Of a stretch of DNA of 64,000 bases, positions 1 through 8,550 are shown in pieces; the first letter of the stretch is position 1, and each line of letters opens with the position of its first letter. Location of the stretch: contig JACMNL010000026.1 of assembly GCA_014378525.1 (NCBI GenBank), forward strand, positions 1-64,000. Direction: 5' to 3'. Below the pieces are notes generated by a model. It searched no databases and was not told where the DNA came from. It was given only the letters and a program-made list of their open reading frames with translations. Source of the DNA: Bacteriovorax sp. (GTDB lineage Bacteria > Bdellovibrionota > Bacteriovoracia > Bacteriovoracales > Bacteriovoracaceae). A program made the translations under genes and the position numbers.

Positions 1-21
1 CCCTTTTGATGTAAGTCTCAT
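1..21 (-). CDS. Partial 5' end of a probable Rrf2/IscR-family transcriptional regulator (first 7 codons MRLTSKG only)
   Basis: Minus strand reads GGAGGAAGACCA-ATG AGA CTT ACA TCA AAA GGG: strong SD then MRLTSKG, the typical Rrf2/IscR N-terminus. Truncated by the window edge. Confidence 0.45.
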
Positions 22-384
22 TGGTCTTCCTCCATAAAAAATCCAATTGATCGTAACTAAAACTTTGAGAGATTAAATTGTCGAGAGATGCGTGTGTCTG
101 TCTACTTTAAGAAGAGCTAATCCTTGCCCGTCTCCTAACCTTTGTGATCTAATTCTCTTCTCAAAGAATCAATCTAACAATAATAGTATGACGTCTGGGA
201 AACGGAGAAGTCAACAACCTATTTTACAGTTTTATTGGTAAGGTATTGATATTAAGGTAATTTAAAGCGTTAAGATCGGGTGATTCCCGAATAAGTCCGA
301 TGGTTTAGGTCACTTGATTCGATGCAATTTATTGATGCAAAAATAATTTATCGGAGTGTTTTAATCGGAAGAATTTGCCTAGTA

Positions 385-810
385 TCAGACGATTTTTGTC
401 AGAAGAAAATTGCGAGAATTGTTCTCATTGATTTCAATTTTTAATTGATAGTATTTAAACTCATCACCAATAATTCTTTGAAGCTGATTAAGATATGGCA
501 TCCCCCATTCAATGAGAAAATAATCTTTCTCCTCTAAATACATCGGTATTTCCAGATGTATCAACTCTTCCTTTTTTTCTATTCTATAAAGATCAGCATG
601 CAGAAGATTGTCGACTTCATTGATGATTGAATACGTTGGAGAACTCGTTTCTTTTCTATCGAGAAAAATTTTCGCGAACGTCGTTTTACCTGCGCCAACC
701 ACTCCATCGAGAATGATCACACTTGGAGGTTCAATAACCTCTTTCATCTCATTGGCAATATTGCCCAGATCTGATTCTAAAACTTTTTTCCAGGCGCGAA
801 CTAAACTCAT
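385..810 (-). CDS. tsaE: tRNA threonylcarbamoyladenosine biosynthesis ATPase TsaE
   Basis: Small P-loop protein with GVVGAGKTTFAK, SSPTYSIINEV, HADLYRIE and LIEWG motifs typical of TsaE. Confidence 0.88.
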   Translation of the reverse strand: MSLVRAWKKVLESDLGNIANEMKEVIEPPSVIILDGVVGAGKTTFAKIFLDRKETSSPTYSIINEVDNLLHADLYRIEKKEELIHLEIPMYLEEKDYFLIEWGMPYLNQLQRIIGDEFKYYQLKIEINENNSRNFLLTKIV

Positions 811-825
811 TGTGACCTTTCTTTT

Positions 826-1581
826 TTATTTTAGAGGATGAGCTTCAAAAACAGTTTTTAGATTCTTCACTGTATTTGAAAGGCCGTTAAAAAGAGCATG
901 GCAGATAATCCAGTGGCCGATATTATACTCTTCGAAAATTTTTGATTCTAAAAGCGGTACTACAGATTCATCTGTTAAACCGTGACCGGCATGAGTCGCA
1001 ATTTTACGAGTCGCTAAAAACTCTTTTGCTGCTCTGTATTGCTCGATGAACTTACTGACGTCATCACCATTGGCAAAAACGCGCGCATACTCACCTGTGT
1101 GAACTTCGACAGCGTCAATATTTAATTGTGATGCTCTGATAAGCACTTCAATTTTTGCTTCAAGAAATAATGATATTTTTACATCTTTAATTGAGCTCTT
1201 TAATTTTTTAACAGCTTCTTCAATGCGAATAAAGTTGGCGTCGTCCAGTAAATCAAGTCCGCCTTCTGTCGTTTTTTCCTGACGTTTTTCAGGGACTAAA
1301 CATATCCATTCCGGAGTTGAAGCAATGGCAATCTCCACGATCTCAGGGTCTACACCCATCTCAAGATTGAGAGGTTTTCCGAATCGTTTTGTCACAAGAC
1401 GAACAGTTTCCACATCAGTGTCCTGAATATGTCTTCTGTCTTCACGAAGGTGAATTGTAATCTGATCAGCACCGTTTAATAACGACACTTGAGCGGCATC
1501 AACTACACTTGGATAATCTTCTCCGCGCGCTTGCCTTAAAGTCGCCACGTGGTCAATATTTACGCCTAAACGAGGTACCAT
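826..1581 (-). CDS. pdxJ: Pyridoxine 5'-phosphate synthase
   Basis: N-terminus MVPRLGVNIDHVATLRQARG plus ITIHLREDRRHIQD and HAGHGL; classic PdxJ. Confidence 0.96.
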   Translation of the reverse strand: MVPRLGVNIDHVATLRQARGEDYPSVVDAAQVSLLNGADQITIHLREDRRHIQDTDVETVRLVTKRFGKPLNLEMGVDPEIVEIAIASTPEWICLVPEKRQEKTTEGGLDLLDDANFIRIEEAVKKLKSSIKDVKISLFLEAKIEVLIRASQLNIDAVEVHTGEYARVFANGDDVSKFIEQYRAAKEFLATRKIATHAGHGLTDESVVPLLESKIFEEYNIGHWIICHALFNGLSNTVKNLKTVFEAHPLK

Positions 1582-1589
1582 TAGAACTC

Positions 1590-2957
1590 CTAACCAATTT
1601 CTTTTGTTACGACTTGAATTAATCGATTACATTCTGATTCAACTAACTCCGCATTGTCACCTTCAACCATGACACGTAGAAGTGGCTCAGTGCCTGAGTA
1701 ACGAAGAAGGACACGGCCTTTGCCATGCATTTTCTTCTCTGCTTCTTTTGTAGCGTCTTCAATGGCCTTCACTGTTTCCAGAGGCGGTTTATTTTTTACC
1801 ACAACATTTTTAATAAATTGTGGAAACAATTCAATCTCACTCACAAGATCTTTAAGCGACATATTAAAATACTTCATCGCTTCAATAACTTTTAATCCAC
1901 CGAGTGATCCATCCCCTGTCGTTGAATGTTTGCTGAAAATAATATGCCCAGATGGCTCTCCACCCAGGATACAGTTATTCGCACGCATATACTCGATAAT
2001 GTATCTGTCACCCACTTTAGTTCTGTAAAAATTTAATCCAAGAGCTTTAATATAAAGCTCAAGACCTAAATTCGACATGACAGTTCCGACAACTGTATCG
2101 CCTTTTTTAAGTTCACCACGGGCAAGCATTAATTTTGCAAACAGCCCTATAAGTTTATCACCATCTACTACAGTTCCCTCTTGATCGATAACAGAAACTC
2201 TATCGCCGTCTCCATCGATACAAATACCGATGTCCGCTCTGTATTTTAAAACTTCAGCACGTGCTGCTTCAGGGTGAAGAGAACCGCATGCTTTGTTGAT
2301 GTTTTCCCCGTTCGGACTAATTCCGATAGAAAAAACTTCAGCGCCCAGTTCATGAAAAATCATCGGCGTTACTTTGTAACCAGCACCATTCGCACAGTCT
2401 AAGACAATTCTCATTCCATCCAGATCGTAATCATGCCCAAGCGCAGATTTAACCTGAACAATATATCGTCCGTAAACTTCTTTAAGTCTTTCAGCATTTC
2501 CCAACTGACCTGCGTATTTCACCGGCATTAAATCTGGATTTAGAATTAATTTTTCCAGTTCAAGTTCTATCGCATCCGGAAGTTTATTTCCTTTACCGTC
2601 GAAAATTTTAATCCCGTTATCCTGAAAATGATTGTGAGAAGCGGAGATCATAACTCCGGCATCTGCACGCATAGAGTGAGTCACGAATGCCACACCTGGT
2701 GTAGGCAGAGGTCCGGTTAATATAACCTCTCCCCCTTGAGAACAGACACCTGAAGCAAAGGCCATCTCGAGCATATAACAAGAAAGGCGCGTATCCTTAC
2801 CAACGATGATGATAGGTTTTGTATTGTTAGGATTGATTGATTGAAAATGGAAAGTCACTGCTCTTCCCAATGCCGTTGCAATTTCTGCAGTCATTGGATA
2901 AGCGTTGGCCTTACCGCGAATTCCGTCCGTTCCGAAAAGTTTTCTCTCCGTCGTCAT
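1590..2957 (-). CDS. glmM: Phosphoglucosamine mutase
   Basis: KLFGTDGIRGKAN, catalytic MISASHNHFQDNGIK, DGDGDRV, GGEPSGH, RYSGTEPLLRVM. Confidence 0.97.
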   Translation of the reverse strand: MTTERKLFGTDGIRGKANAYPMTAEIATALGRAVTFHFQSINPNNTKPIIIVGKDTRLSCYMLEMAFASGVCSQGGEVILTGPLPTPGVAFVTHSMRADAGVMISASHNHFQDNGIKIFDGKGNKLPDAIELELEKLILNPDLMPVKYAGQLGNAERLKEVYGRYIVQVKSALGHDYDLDGMRIVLDCANGAGYKVTPMIFHELGAEVFSIGISPNGENINKACGSLHPEAARAEVLKYRADIGICIDGDGDRVSVIDQEGTVVDGDKLIGLFAKLMLARGELKKGDTVVGTVMSNLGLELYIKALGLNFYRTKVGDRYIIEYMRANNCILGGEPSGHIIFSKHSTTGDGSLGGLKVIEAMKYFNMSLKDLVSEIELFPQFIKNVVVKNKPPLETVKAIEDATKEAEKKMHGKGRVLLRYSGTEPLLRVMVEGDNAELVESECNRLIQVVTKEIG

Positions 2958-2959
2958 AC

Positions 2960-3643
2960 TTATTCCTTTTTAATATCGGCCCTTTTAGGGATAGTCAGTT
3001 GTACTTTATATTTTAATCTTACTCTAGGATTTTCTTCAAATGATAAACGCGGGTCAATTTCGTCCAGTGGAACAGTAATCGTTCCTTCTTCCTTATCAAT
3101 ATTTGATAAATTTACTGGATTAGTATCAATGCGCGACAATTTTTTTATCACATCAATCGGGCCCTTGATCATGATGTTTTGGGGATCAACACTTACTTCT
3201 TTAAATTTTTTATCGTAACCCATATTACCGATGTAGGTCACATGAACCGGAAGCTCCATCATCACCATACGGTCGATTTCAATGTTCGCTTCGCGTGGTC
3301 TCATCTCTAAAATATCCACGCCGAAAGGTACCGCAATTTGTGAAGGATGATAAAGCACTTTAAAATTTTTCCCGAATTTTTTGTAATACGGATTTAAATC
3401 CACAGTCAGCTTTTCTTTATTCGAAAAAACATTTCCAATAAATGCTTTTGATCCTTTCAGTTTCAGAGTCAATTCTCTGTCTGCAAGACTTGCCACTGCA
3501 AAGCCCTTAGGGACAATAAACTGAATCGTGATTTTTTTTTCAATTTCTACCGGCTCAGAATTCAAGACGTAAAACCATAACGACACTGCAAAAAAGATCG
3601 CAATGATTTTTAAAGAATGTCTTTGGGCCTTTTCTAATTTCAA
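2960..3643 (-). CDS. YbbR-like (CdaR-like) membrane-anchored protein
   Basis: N-terminal TM (IIAIFFAVSLWFYVLNSEP), YbbR-like repeats, located between cdaA and glmM as in other bacteria. Confidence 0.8.
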   Translation of the reverse strand: MKLEKAQRHSLKIIAIFFAVSLWFYVLNSEPVEIEKKITIQFIVPKGFAVASLADRELTLKLKGSKAFIGNVFSNKEKLTVDLNPYYKKFGKNFKVLYHPSQIAVPFGVDILEMRPREANIEIDRMVMMELPVHVTYIGNMGYDKKFKEVSVDPQNIMIKGPIDVIKKLSRIDTNPVNLSNIDKEEGTITVPLDEIDPRLSFEENPRVRLKYKVQLTIPKRADIKKE

Positions 3644-4455
3644 CGAACGATGTCCTTTGTCTTGATCGGTCTAAGTGCACTGTCCAGACTTTCATTGCTC
3701 CAGATGTGACGAAGATACTGGCCAAGTTCTTTTTCAGACTTGCACAGATAAAAGATTCCCTCTACACATAGATTAATCTTACCACTTTCTTCAGAACAAG
3801 TAATAACTAGTGCATCGGTAACTTCTGTCAGCCCCAGGGCCGCTCTGTGGCGGGTACCAAGGTGTCGCTCAATATCGAAATTTTTTGAAAGCGGAAGGAA
3901 ACACCCCGCTGCAGTTAACTTAGAGTTTTGCAAAATGATCGCACCGTCGTGAAGAGAAGAACTCGATTCGAAGATCGAATAAATAATATCCGAATGGATT
4001 CTAGAGTCCAGACGTGTGCCTGTGTTAATATAGTTGAGCAAACCATGCGTACGTTCAATAACAATCAGAGCGCCAATTTTCTCTCGCGAAAGAGCACCGC
4101 AGGCCTCGACGATTTCATCAATTTCAAAATCGTGTTCGTCTTTTGAAAATACTGTCAGAATATTTCTTTTTGTTCCTACAGATGCCAGGGCACTTCTGAA
4201 CTGGTCCTGAAACAAAACGACGACGATGATAAAAAATGAATCAAAAAAATGAGCAAGTACCCAGTTCAGTGAATAAAGCTTGAAGGTAATCCCCAGCCAG
4301 AAAAGACCAAACAGGAATCCAAGGCCCACAATCATTTGTGCGGCCTTAGTCCCTCTTACAATTAAAAGTAATTGATAAATGAGAATAGCAACGATCAGGA
4401 TATCTATGAAATCTTTGATATTGAGATGATTAAAAAATGGGCTTAGAAAAGACAT
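3640..4455 (-). CDS. cdaA: Diadenylate cyclase (c-di-AMP synthase), CdaA type
   Basis: N-terminal TM helices followed by DAC domain: GALIVIERTHGL, LHDGAIIL (DGA motif), GTRHRAALG (RHR motif). Confidence 0.93.
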   Translation of the reverse strand: MSFLSPFFNHLNIKDFIDILIVAILIYQLLLIVRGTKAAQMIVGLGFLFGLFWLGITFKLYSLNWVLAHFFDSFFIIVVVLFQDQFRSALASVGTKRNILTVFSKDEHDFEIDEIVEACGALSREKIGALIVIERTHGLLNYINTGTRLDSRIHSDIIYSIFESSSSLHDGAIILQNSKLTAAGCFLPLSKNFDIERHLGTRHRAALGLTEVTDALVITCSEESGKINLCVEGIFYLCKSEKELGQYLRHIWSNESLDSALRPIKTKDIVR

Positions 4456-4467
4456 GAGTCTATCCTA

Positions 4468-6438
4468 CTAAGCTGCACTTAAAAATTCATCATCTTCTTT
4501 CATAAATCTTAAACGTTCTTCTTCAGAAAGGTTCAGCGATTTTAAAATCTCTGTACTCATCAGGAGTTTCTTTCTTAATGCTTCACGGCTGATGCCCATG
4601 GCCTTAGCAGCTTTCGACTTGTTTCCATTACATCTTCTGATTTCTGAATGGATCATTTCGCGCTCAACAAGGGACATACGGTCCTTCAGTGAAATATTGT
4701 GGTCAGAGACGAATGGCAGGTCACCGAACATTCTCTTCTTTTCAGAAAGGTCAACTAAAGGTGATGCTGAATCTTCAATCTCAATATCAGTGATCACGTG
4801 CGCCTTAGGATTGTACATTACAGCACGTTCAACACACAGGCGAAGTTCTTTTATGTTTCCCGGCCAGTCATATTTCTTTAGCTTCTCCATTAATTTTGGA
4901 GCAAACGATTTAAGAAGTAATCCTTCTTTTTTACATTCAGCTTTTAAGAAATAATCGCAAAGCATATCGATATCATCTCCACGGCGGCGTAACGGCTCCA
5001 TGAAAACTGTCGCTTTTGAAATGTATTCATAAAGCTCGCGGTCGAACTCTCCCGTAGCTACTAATACTCCAAGGTCTCTTGTTGTCGTTGCAACGATACG
5101 AACGTCCAGCGCAAATTTTGTATCCGGAATGTGACGGCTCTTAAAAACGTCCATCAGCATTTTCTGGTTTTTCATTGAAAGGGCCCAAACTTCATGGAGC
5201 TGAACAGTTCCGCCCATGCAAGTAATAAGCTTGCATATACTTTCATCAGGGCCGAAGAGCATTGCTCCCACTCCGTCCTGATCTTTTGAAGCACAGTCGA
5301 TAACTTCAAATGCTTTTAATCCACGCTGCCCTTCAACGTGAAGAATTTTTGAATAAAGAGATTTACCTACACCGCGCTCTCCGTGAATTAATACCGGCGC
5401 CTCGATATCTTTTAGTTTCACGATTGTACTTCTTAAAGAAGCTACGTGAGGAACTTTTCCGATAAGTGCATTTTTTCTGTCAAAAGGATTCGAAAATCTT
5501 CTGACAAGTGACTTATCCGACATTGGATTAAAATTGTAAAATACAGAAGAAAAAATCAACGATAAAACTTTCATCGTCTTTTCATCTTCAGTAGAAAATC
5601 TGTCGTCGTTTCTCTTGTTTAAAACTTCGATTACACCAATGATTTTATCTTCACGGTTGTGAATCGGGTGACAGATAATTGATTTAGTCTCAAAACCAAA
5701 TTTCATATCAAACGCTCCATTAAAGCGCGAGCTATCATGAATTGTATCGATGTTCAGAGCTACACCTGTTGTAAAAACAGATCCGGCAATCCCTACGCGA
5801 TAATCGAATTTCAATTGTTCTTTTCTGATCCCCAATGCACAAACGGCCTCAAGCTCGTTTGTTTCGGGGTTAATTAAAAATAATGAAGCTCTTTGAGCAT
5901 TTAAAATTCTGATCACTTCATCCAGCATCGATTCAATGAACCCTTCTTTATCACCAAAGTGAGTGATGTCTTTAAAGAGTGATAATAAAAGTGAGAAGAT
6001 CTCAAATCCATCTGTCGCTTTTGTGTAGCGTTCTTTAATGGCAGAATCAATAAGGCAGTTTTTTAGTCTTTCAGATGAAAAACCTAAAATATAATGCTCC
6101 AGGAATTTTGCAATCCCCTTTTCTTCTTCAATTTCAATTCCGTAAATAATTTTCTGGTCATCCATCGTCTGTGAAAATGCACGCACAACTTTTCCTGTTA
6201 GGTCCATGTGATGTTTTTTAAACTGTAATGAAATGGTAATTTCACGTCCGACAGAAATTCTCTCTGCTGTGGCAAAACCCAAACCAGTTAAACTGATATC
6301 GATCAATTTAGCATCATCAATATATTCTAGCGGCCCCTTGTCTCTCGAAATTTGTACGAGAAATCTAAGGTCATCTGCCTCTTCAACAGGAATTCTGAAT
6401 GATTGGTAAAACTTAAATTCAGAAAAACTTGCTAACAT
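4468..6438 (-). CDS. PilZ-GAF-AAA+(NtrC-like, degenerate)-Fis HTH regulator
   Basis: N-terminal PilZ-like DISLTGLGF (DxSxxG); GAF region (ICHPIHNREDKIIGVIEVLNKRND); Walker A GERGVGKS; AAA+ C-part DVRIVATTTRDL, PLRRRGDDIDML, YDWPGNIKELR; C-terminal Fis HTH NGNKSKAAKAMGISREALRKKL. Confidence 0.85.
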   Translation of the reverse strand: MLASFSEFKFYQSFRIPVEEADDLRFLVQISRDKGPLEYIDDAKLIDISLTGLGFATAERISVGREITISLQFKKHHMDLTGKVVRAFSQTMDDQKIIYGIEIEEEKGIAKFLEHYILGFSSERLKNCLIDSAIKERYTKATDGFEIFSLLLSLFKDITHFGDKEGFIESMLDEVIRILNAQRASLFLINPETNELEAVCALGIRKEQLKFDYRVGIAGSVFTTGVALNIDTIHDSSRFNGAFDMKFGFETKSIICHPIHNREDKIIGVIEVLNKRNDDRFSTEDEKTMKVLSLIFSSVFYNFNPMSDKSLVRRFSNPFDRKNALIGKVPHVASLRSTIVKLKDIEAPVLIHGERGVGKSLYSKILHVEGQRGLKAFEVIDCASKDQDGVGAMLFGPDESICKLITCMGGTVQLHEVWALSMKNQKMLMDVFKSRHIPDTKFALDVRIVATTTRDLGVLVATGEFDRELYEYISKATVFMEPLRRRGDDIDMLCDYFLKAECKKEGLLLKSFAPKLMEKLKKYDWPGNIKELRLCVERAVMYNPKAHVITDIEIEDSASPLVDLSEKKRMFGDLPFVSDHNISLKDRMSLVEREMIHSEIRRCNGNKSKAAKAMGISREALRKKLLMSTEILKSLNLSEEERLRFMKEDDEFLSAA

Positions 6439-6580
6439 AATAGACTCCTAACAGTAAACGTATTCACTCAAGAGTCTTATCGTTCATAAAGATTGAAAAC
6501 TTGAATTTTGTGCCAATTAAAATTTGCACGTCTTGATTTTAAAAACTTAAAATATTGAATTATTTGAAAAGTTGACGGAA

Positions 6581-7642
6581 TTAGTTCGGAACTAAACCTG
6601 GATTATCAGCGGGCTCGTTCTTAAAAGTCTCAGGCGCCTTTGCAACATCCTGACGAAGATTATGAACCACTAATTTATGCATGGCCTCTCTAAAAAGATT
6701 CCAGTACTCAACGCTCTTTCTTGGATCAGATGATGGAAGCTCTAATGTATAAGTCGGAATGTTTCTTTCCTGTCCTGCCCAGTTTCCAAGTGAGCCTGGA
6801 AAAAATGGATAGTCCTTAATGTTGTACCCGGCAGCATCTTTACTCATCTGGATTAGAAGCTCCTGCGCTTTACCTCCATCGAGTCCATTCGTTGCCGAGT
6901 GCTGGGGACCATCATAGTCAAGAAGTGTTAATGGCGAGTGCACAGAAACAATCTTATCCGGGTTAAAACGCTTAATTAAGTTAACCTGGAAAACAACTTC
7001 CGGTTCACTATTAGGTCTCTCACCTGGATTTCTTCGTTTATCTCTTTTGAATTTTGTCAGCCACATCTTGCGTGCTTCGATCTGCCAGTCTTTCGTCGGA
7101 AAATTTCTGTTGGGGTCTATTCCGCGTGCATTCATGCGCGAAGGTTTTGCTTTAAAATAAGAATCCGGATTTACCAATGGTGATACGAGAACAACTTTGT
7201 TGTGGAAGTCTTTTGCTCTTTCCGGATCAGCATAAGCTGTGCGCAGATAGTACATGATATCGAAACAAAATTTCACCGGTGTAATTTCATCACCGTGAAC
7301 ACCACACATAATGATCGTCACATCTTTATCTTTAAAACTTTCTTTGTTCTCATCACTGACGTCGCCGAACACTGTCCACATTAATGGATTACCTAAAACA
7401 GAATTTCTGTAATGGCTCCATTTAAAATCAGCGCACTCACTTTTGTCCCAGCCGTATTTCTTAAAACTTTTTTCAAGTTTTTCGCAGTAAGATTTAATTT
7501 CGGAAGTCATACCATTTTCAACAGCTGGTGGAGCTGCAGGTGCTACTGGTGCAGCAGCAGGGGCCGACTGCGCAAACAAGACTACATTTACTGAAAACAG
7601 TAAGGTGATACTAAATAGAATTAATACATGACGAGGTTTCAT
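6581..7642 (-). CDS. Secreted M14-family zinc carboxypeptidase / murein-peptide amidase-like protein
   Basis: Signal peptide plus Pro/Ala-rich linker; metal-ligand-like GVHGDEITP and SVHSPL; NARGIDPNRNFP motif characteristic of M14/MpaA-like enzymes. Confidence 0.78.
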   Translation of the reverse strand: MKPRHVLILFSITLLFSVNVVLFAQSAPAAAPVAPAAPPAVENGMTSEIKSYCEKLEKSFKKYGWDKSECADFKWSHYRNSVLGNPLMWTVFGDVSDENKESFKDKDVTIIMCGVHGDEITPVKFCFDIMYYLRTAYADPERAKDFHNKVVLVSPLVNPDSYFKAKPSRMNARGIDPNRNFPTKDWQIEARKMWLTKFKRDKRRNPGERPNSEPEVVFQVNLIKRFNPDKIVSVHSPLTLLDYDGPQHSATNGLDGGKAQELLIQMSKDAAGYNIKDYPFFPGSLGNWAGQERNIPTYTLELPSSDPRKSVEYWNLFREAMHKLVVHNLRQDVAKAPETFKNEPADNPGLVPN

Positions 7643-7695
7643 TATGAGTGTTATTATACCTTTTAAAGAAGAAAGAATTCAATGCAAATAAGTGA

Positions 7696-8550
7696 GTGTC
7701 TATGCCAAAAAACAGCATAATTATTGCCAGTCTTAATCCGACTCTTTATACAACCAGGCGTTTGCTTGAAGAAGCGGCAAAACTAAAACACTCTGCTATC
7801 TATTTAAACCCGTACCAACATCAGTTAACGCAGCAGAAAATTAAACTGGCCGGACACTATTTTCATCGCACTACCGGAACGAACTACGATGATTTCGATC
7901 TGGTCGTTTCAAAATACCATGAGATTCATGGAATGAAAGTGACTAACCCAATCGATCGTTTGAAAATTTTCCGTTCAAAAGATCAGCAGTCACTTTTTTT
8001 TACGGAACACAATATTCCTGCGATTAAAACACTTCTTTATCGTGGTGAACTCAGTCAATCGATAGAATCTGAGATATCAAAACTGTCGAAAGATAAAAAA
8101 TATATTCTAAAAATGAACCGTGGCAATCAGGGCATCGGTGTCAATTACCTAGAAAGCGAAAAATCACTTCACAGTGTGCTTGAAACTTTCTATGCAATGA
8201 AAGACCAGCGCTTTTTAATCCAGCCCTACATCTCTCACAAAAAAGAATGGCGCCTATTCATCATTAAAGGTGACATCATTGCATGCATTGAAAAAACTCT
8301 TAACAAAGAAGATTTTCGTGGAAATGCCAAACGATCAAGTGGAAAACTTTTAAAAAAAATTCCAACGGAACTTCAGGCAATTGCCATCAACGCCTTTAAC
8401 TTCAGTGGTCTTGATTATGCAGGAATTGATTTGTTGATATCTGATAAAGGTGAAATTTTGATTCTTGAAATTAATCCCATTCCAGGATTCGAGCAGGCAG
8501 AAGAACTCTCGGGCAAGAACATTGCCCGGGAGTTGTTAACTGTATTATAA
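7696..8550 (+). CDS. RimK-like ATP-grasp ligase
   Basis: ATP-grasp features KYILKMNRGNQGIGV, DYAGIDLLISDKGEILILEINPIPGFE. Confidence 0.78.
   Translation: MSMPKNSIIIASLNPTLYTTRRLLEEAAKLKHSAIYLNPYQHQLTQQKIKLAGHYFHRTTGTNYDDFDLVVSKYHEIHGMKVTNPIDRLKIFRSKDQQSLFFTEHNIPAIKTLLYRGELSQSIESEISKLSKDKKYILKMNRGNQGIGVNYLESEKSLHSVLETFYAMKDQRFLIQPYISHKKEWRLFIIKGDIIACIEKTLNKEDFRGNAKRSSGKLLKKIPTELQAIAINAFNFSGLDYAGIDLLISDKGEILILEINPIPGFEQAEELSGKNIARELLTVL

Noticed and set aside
608-841. Plus-strand ORF of 77 aa overlapping tsaE
   Set aside because: Antisense shadow of a well-supported conserved gene, no SD or domain.
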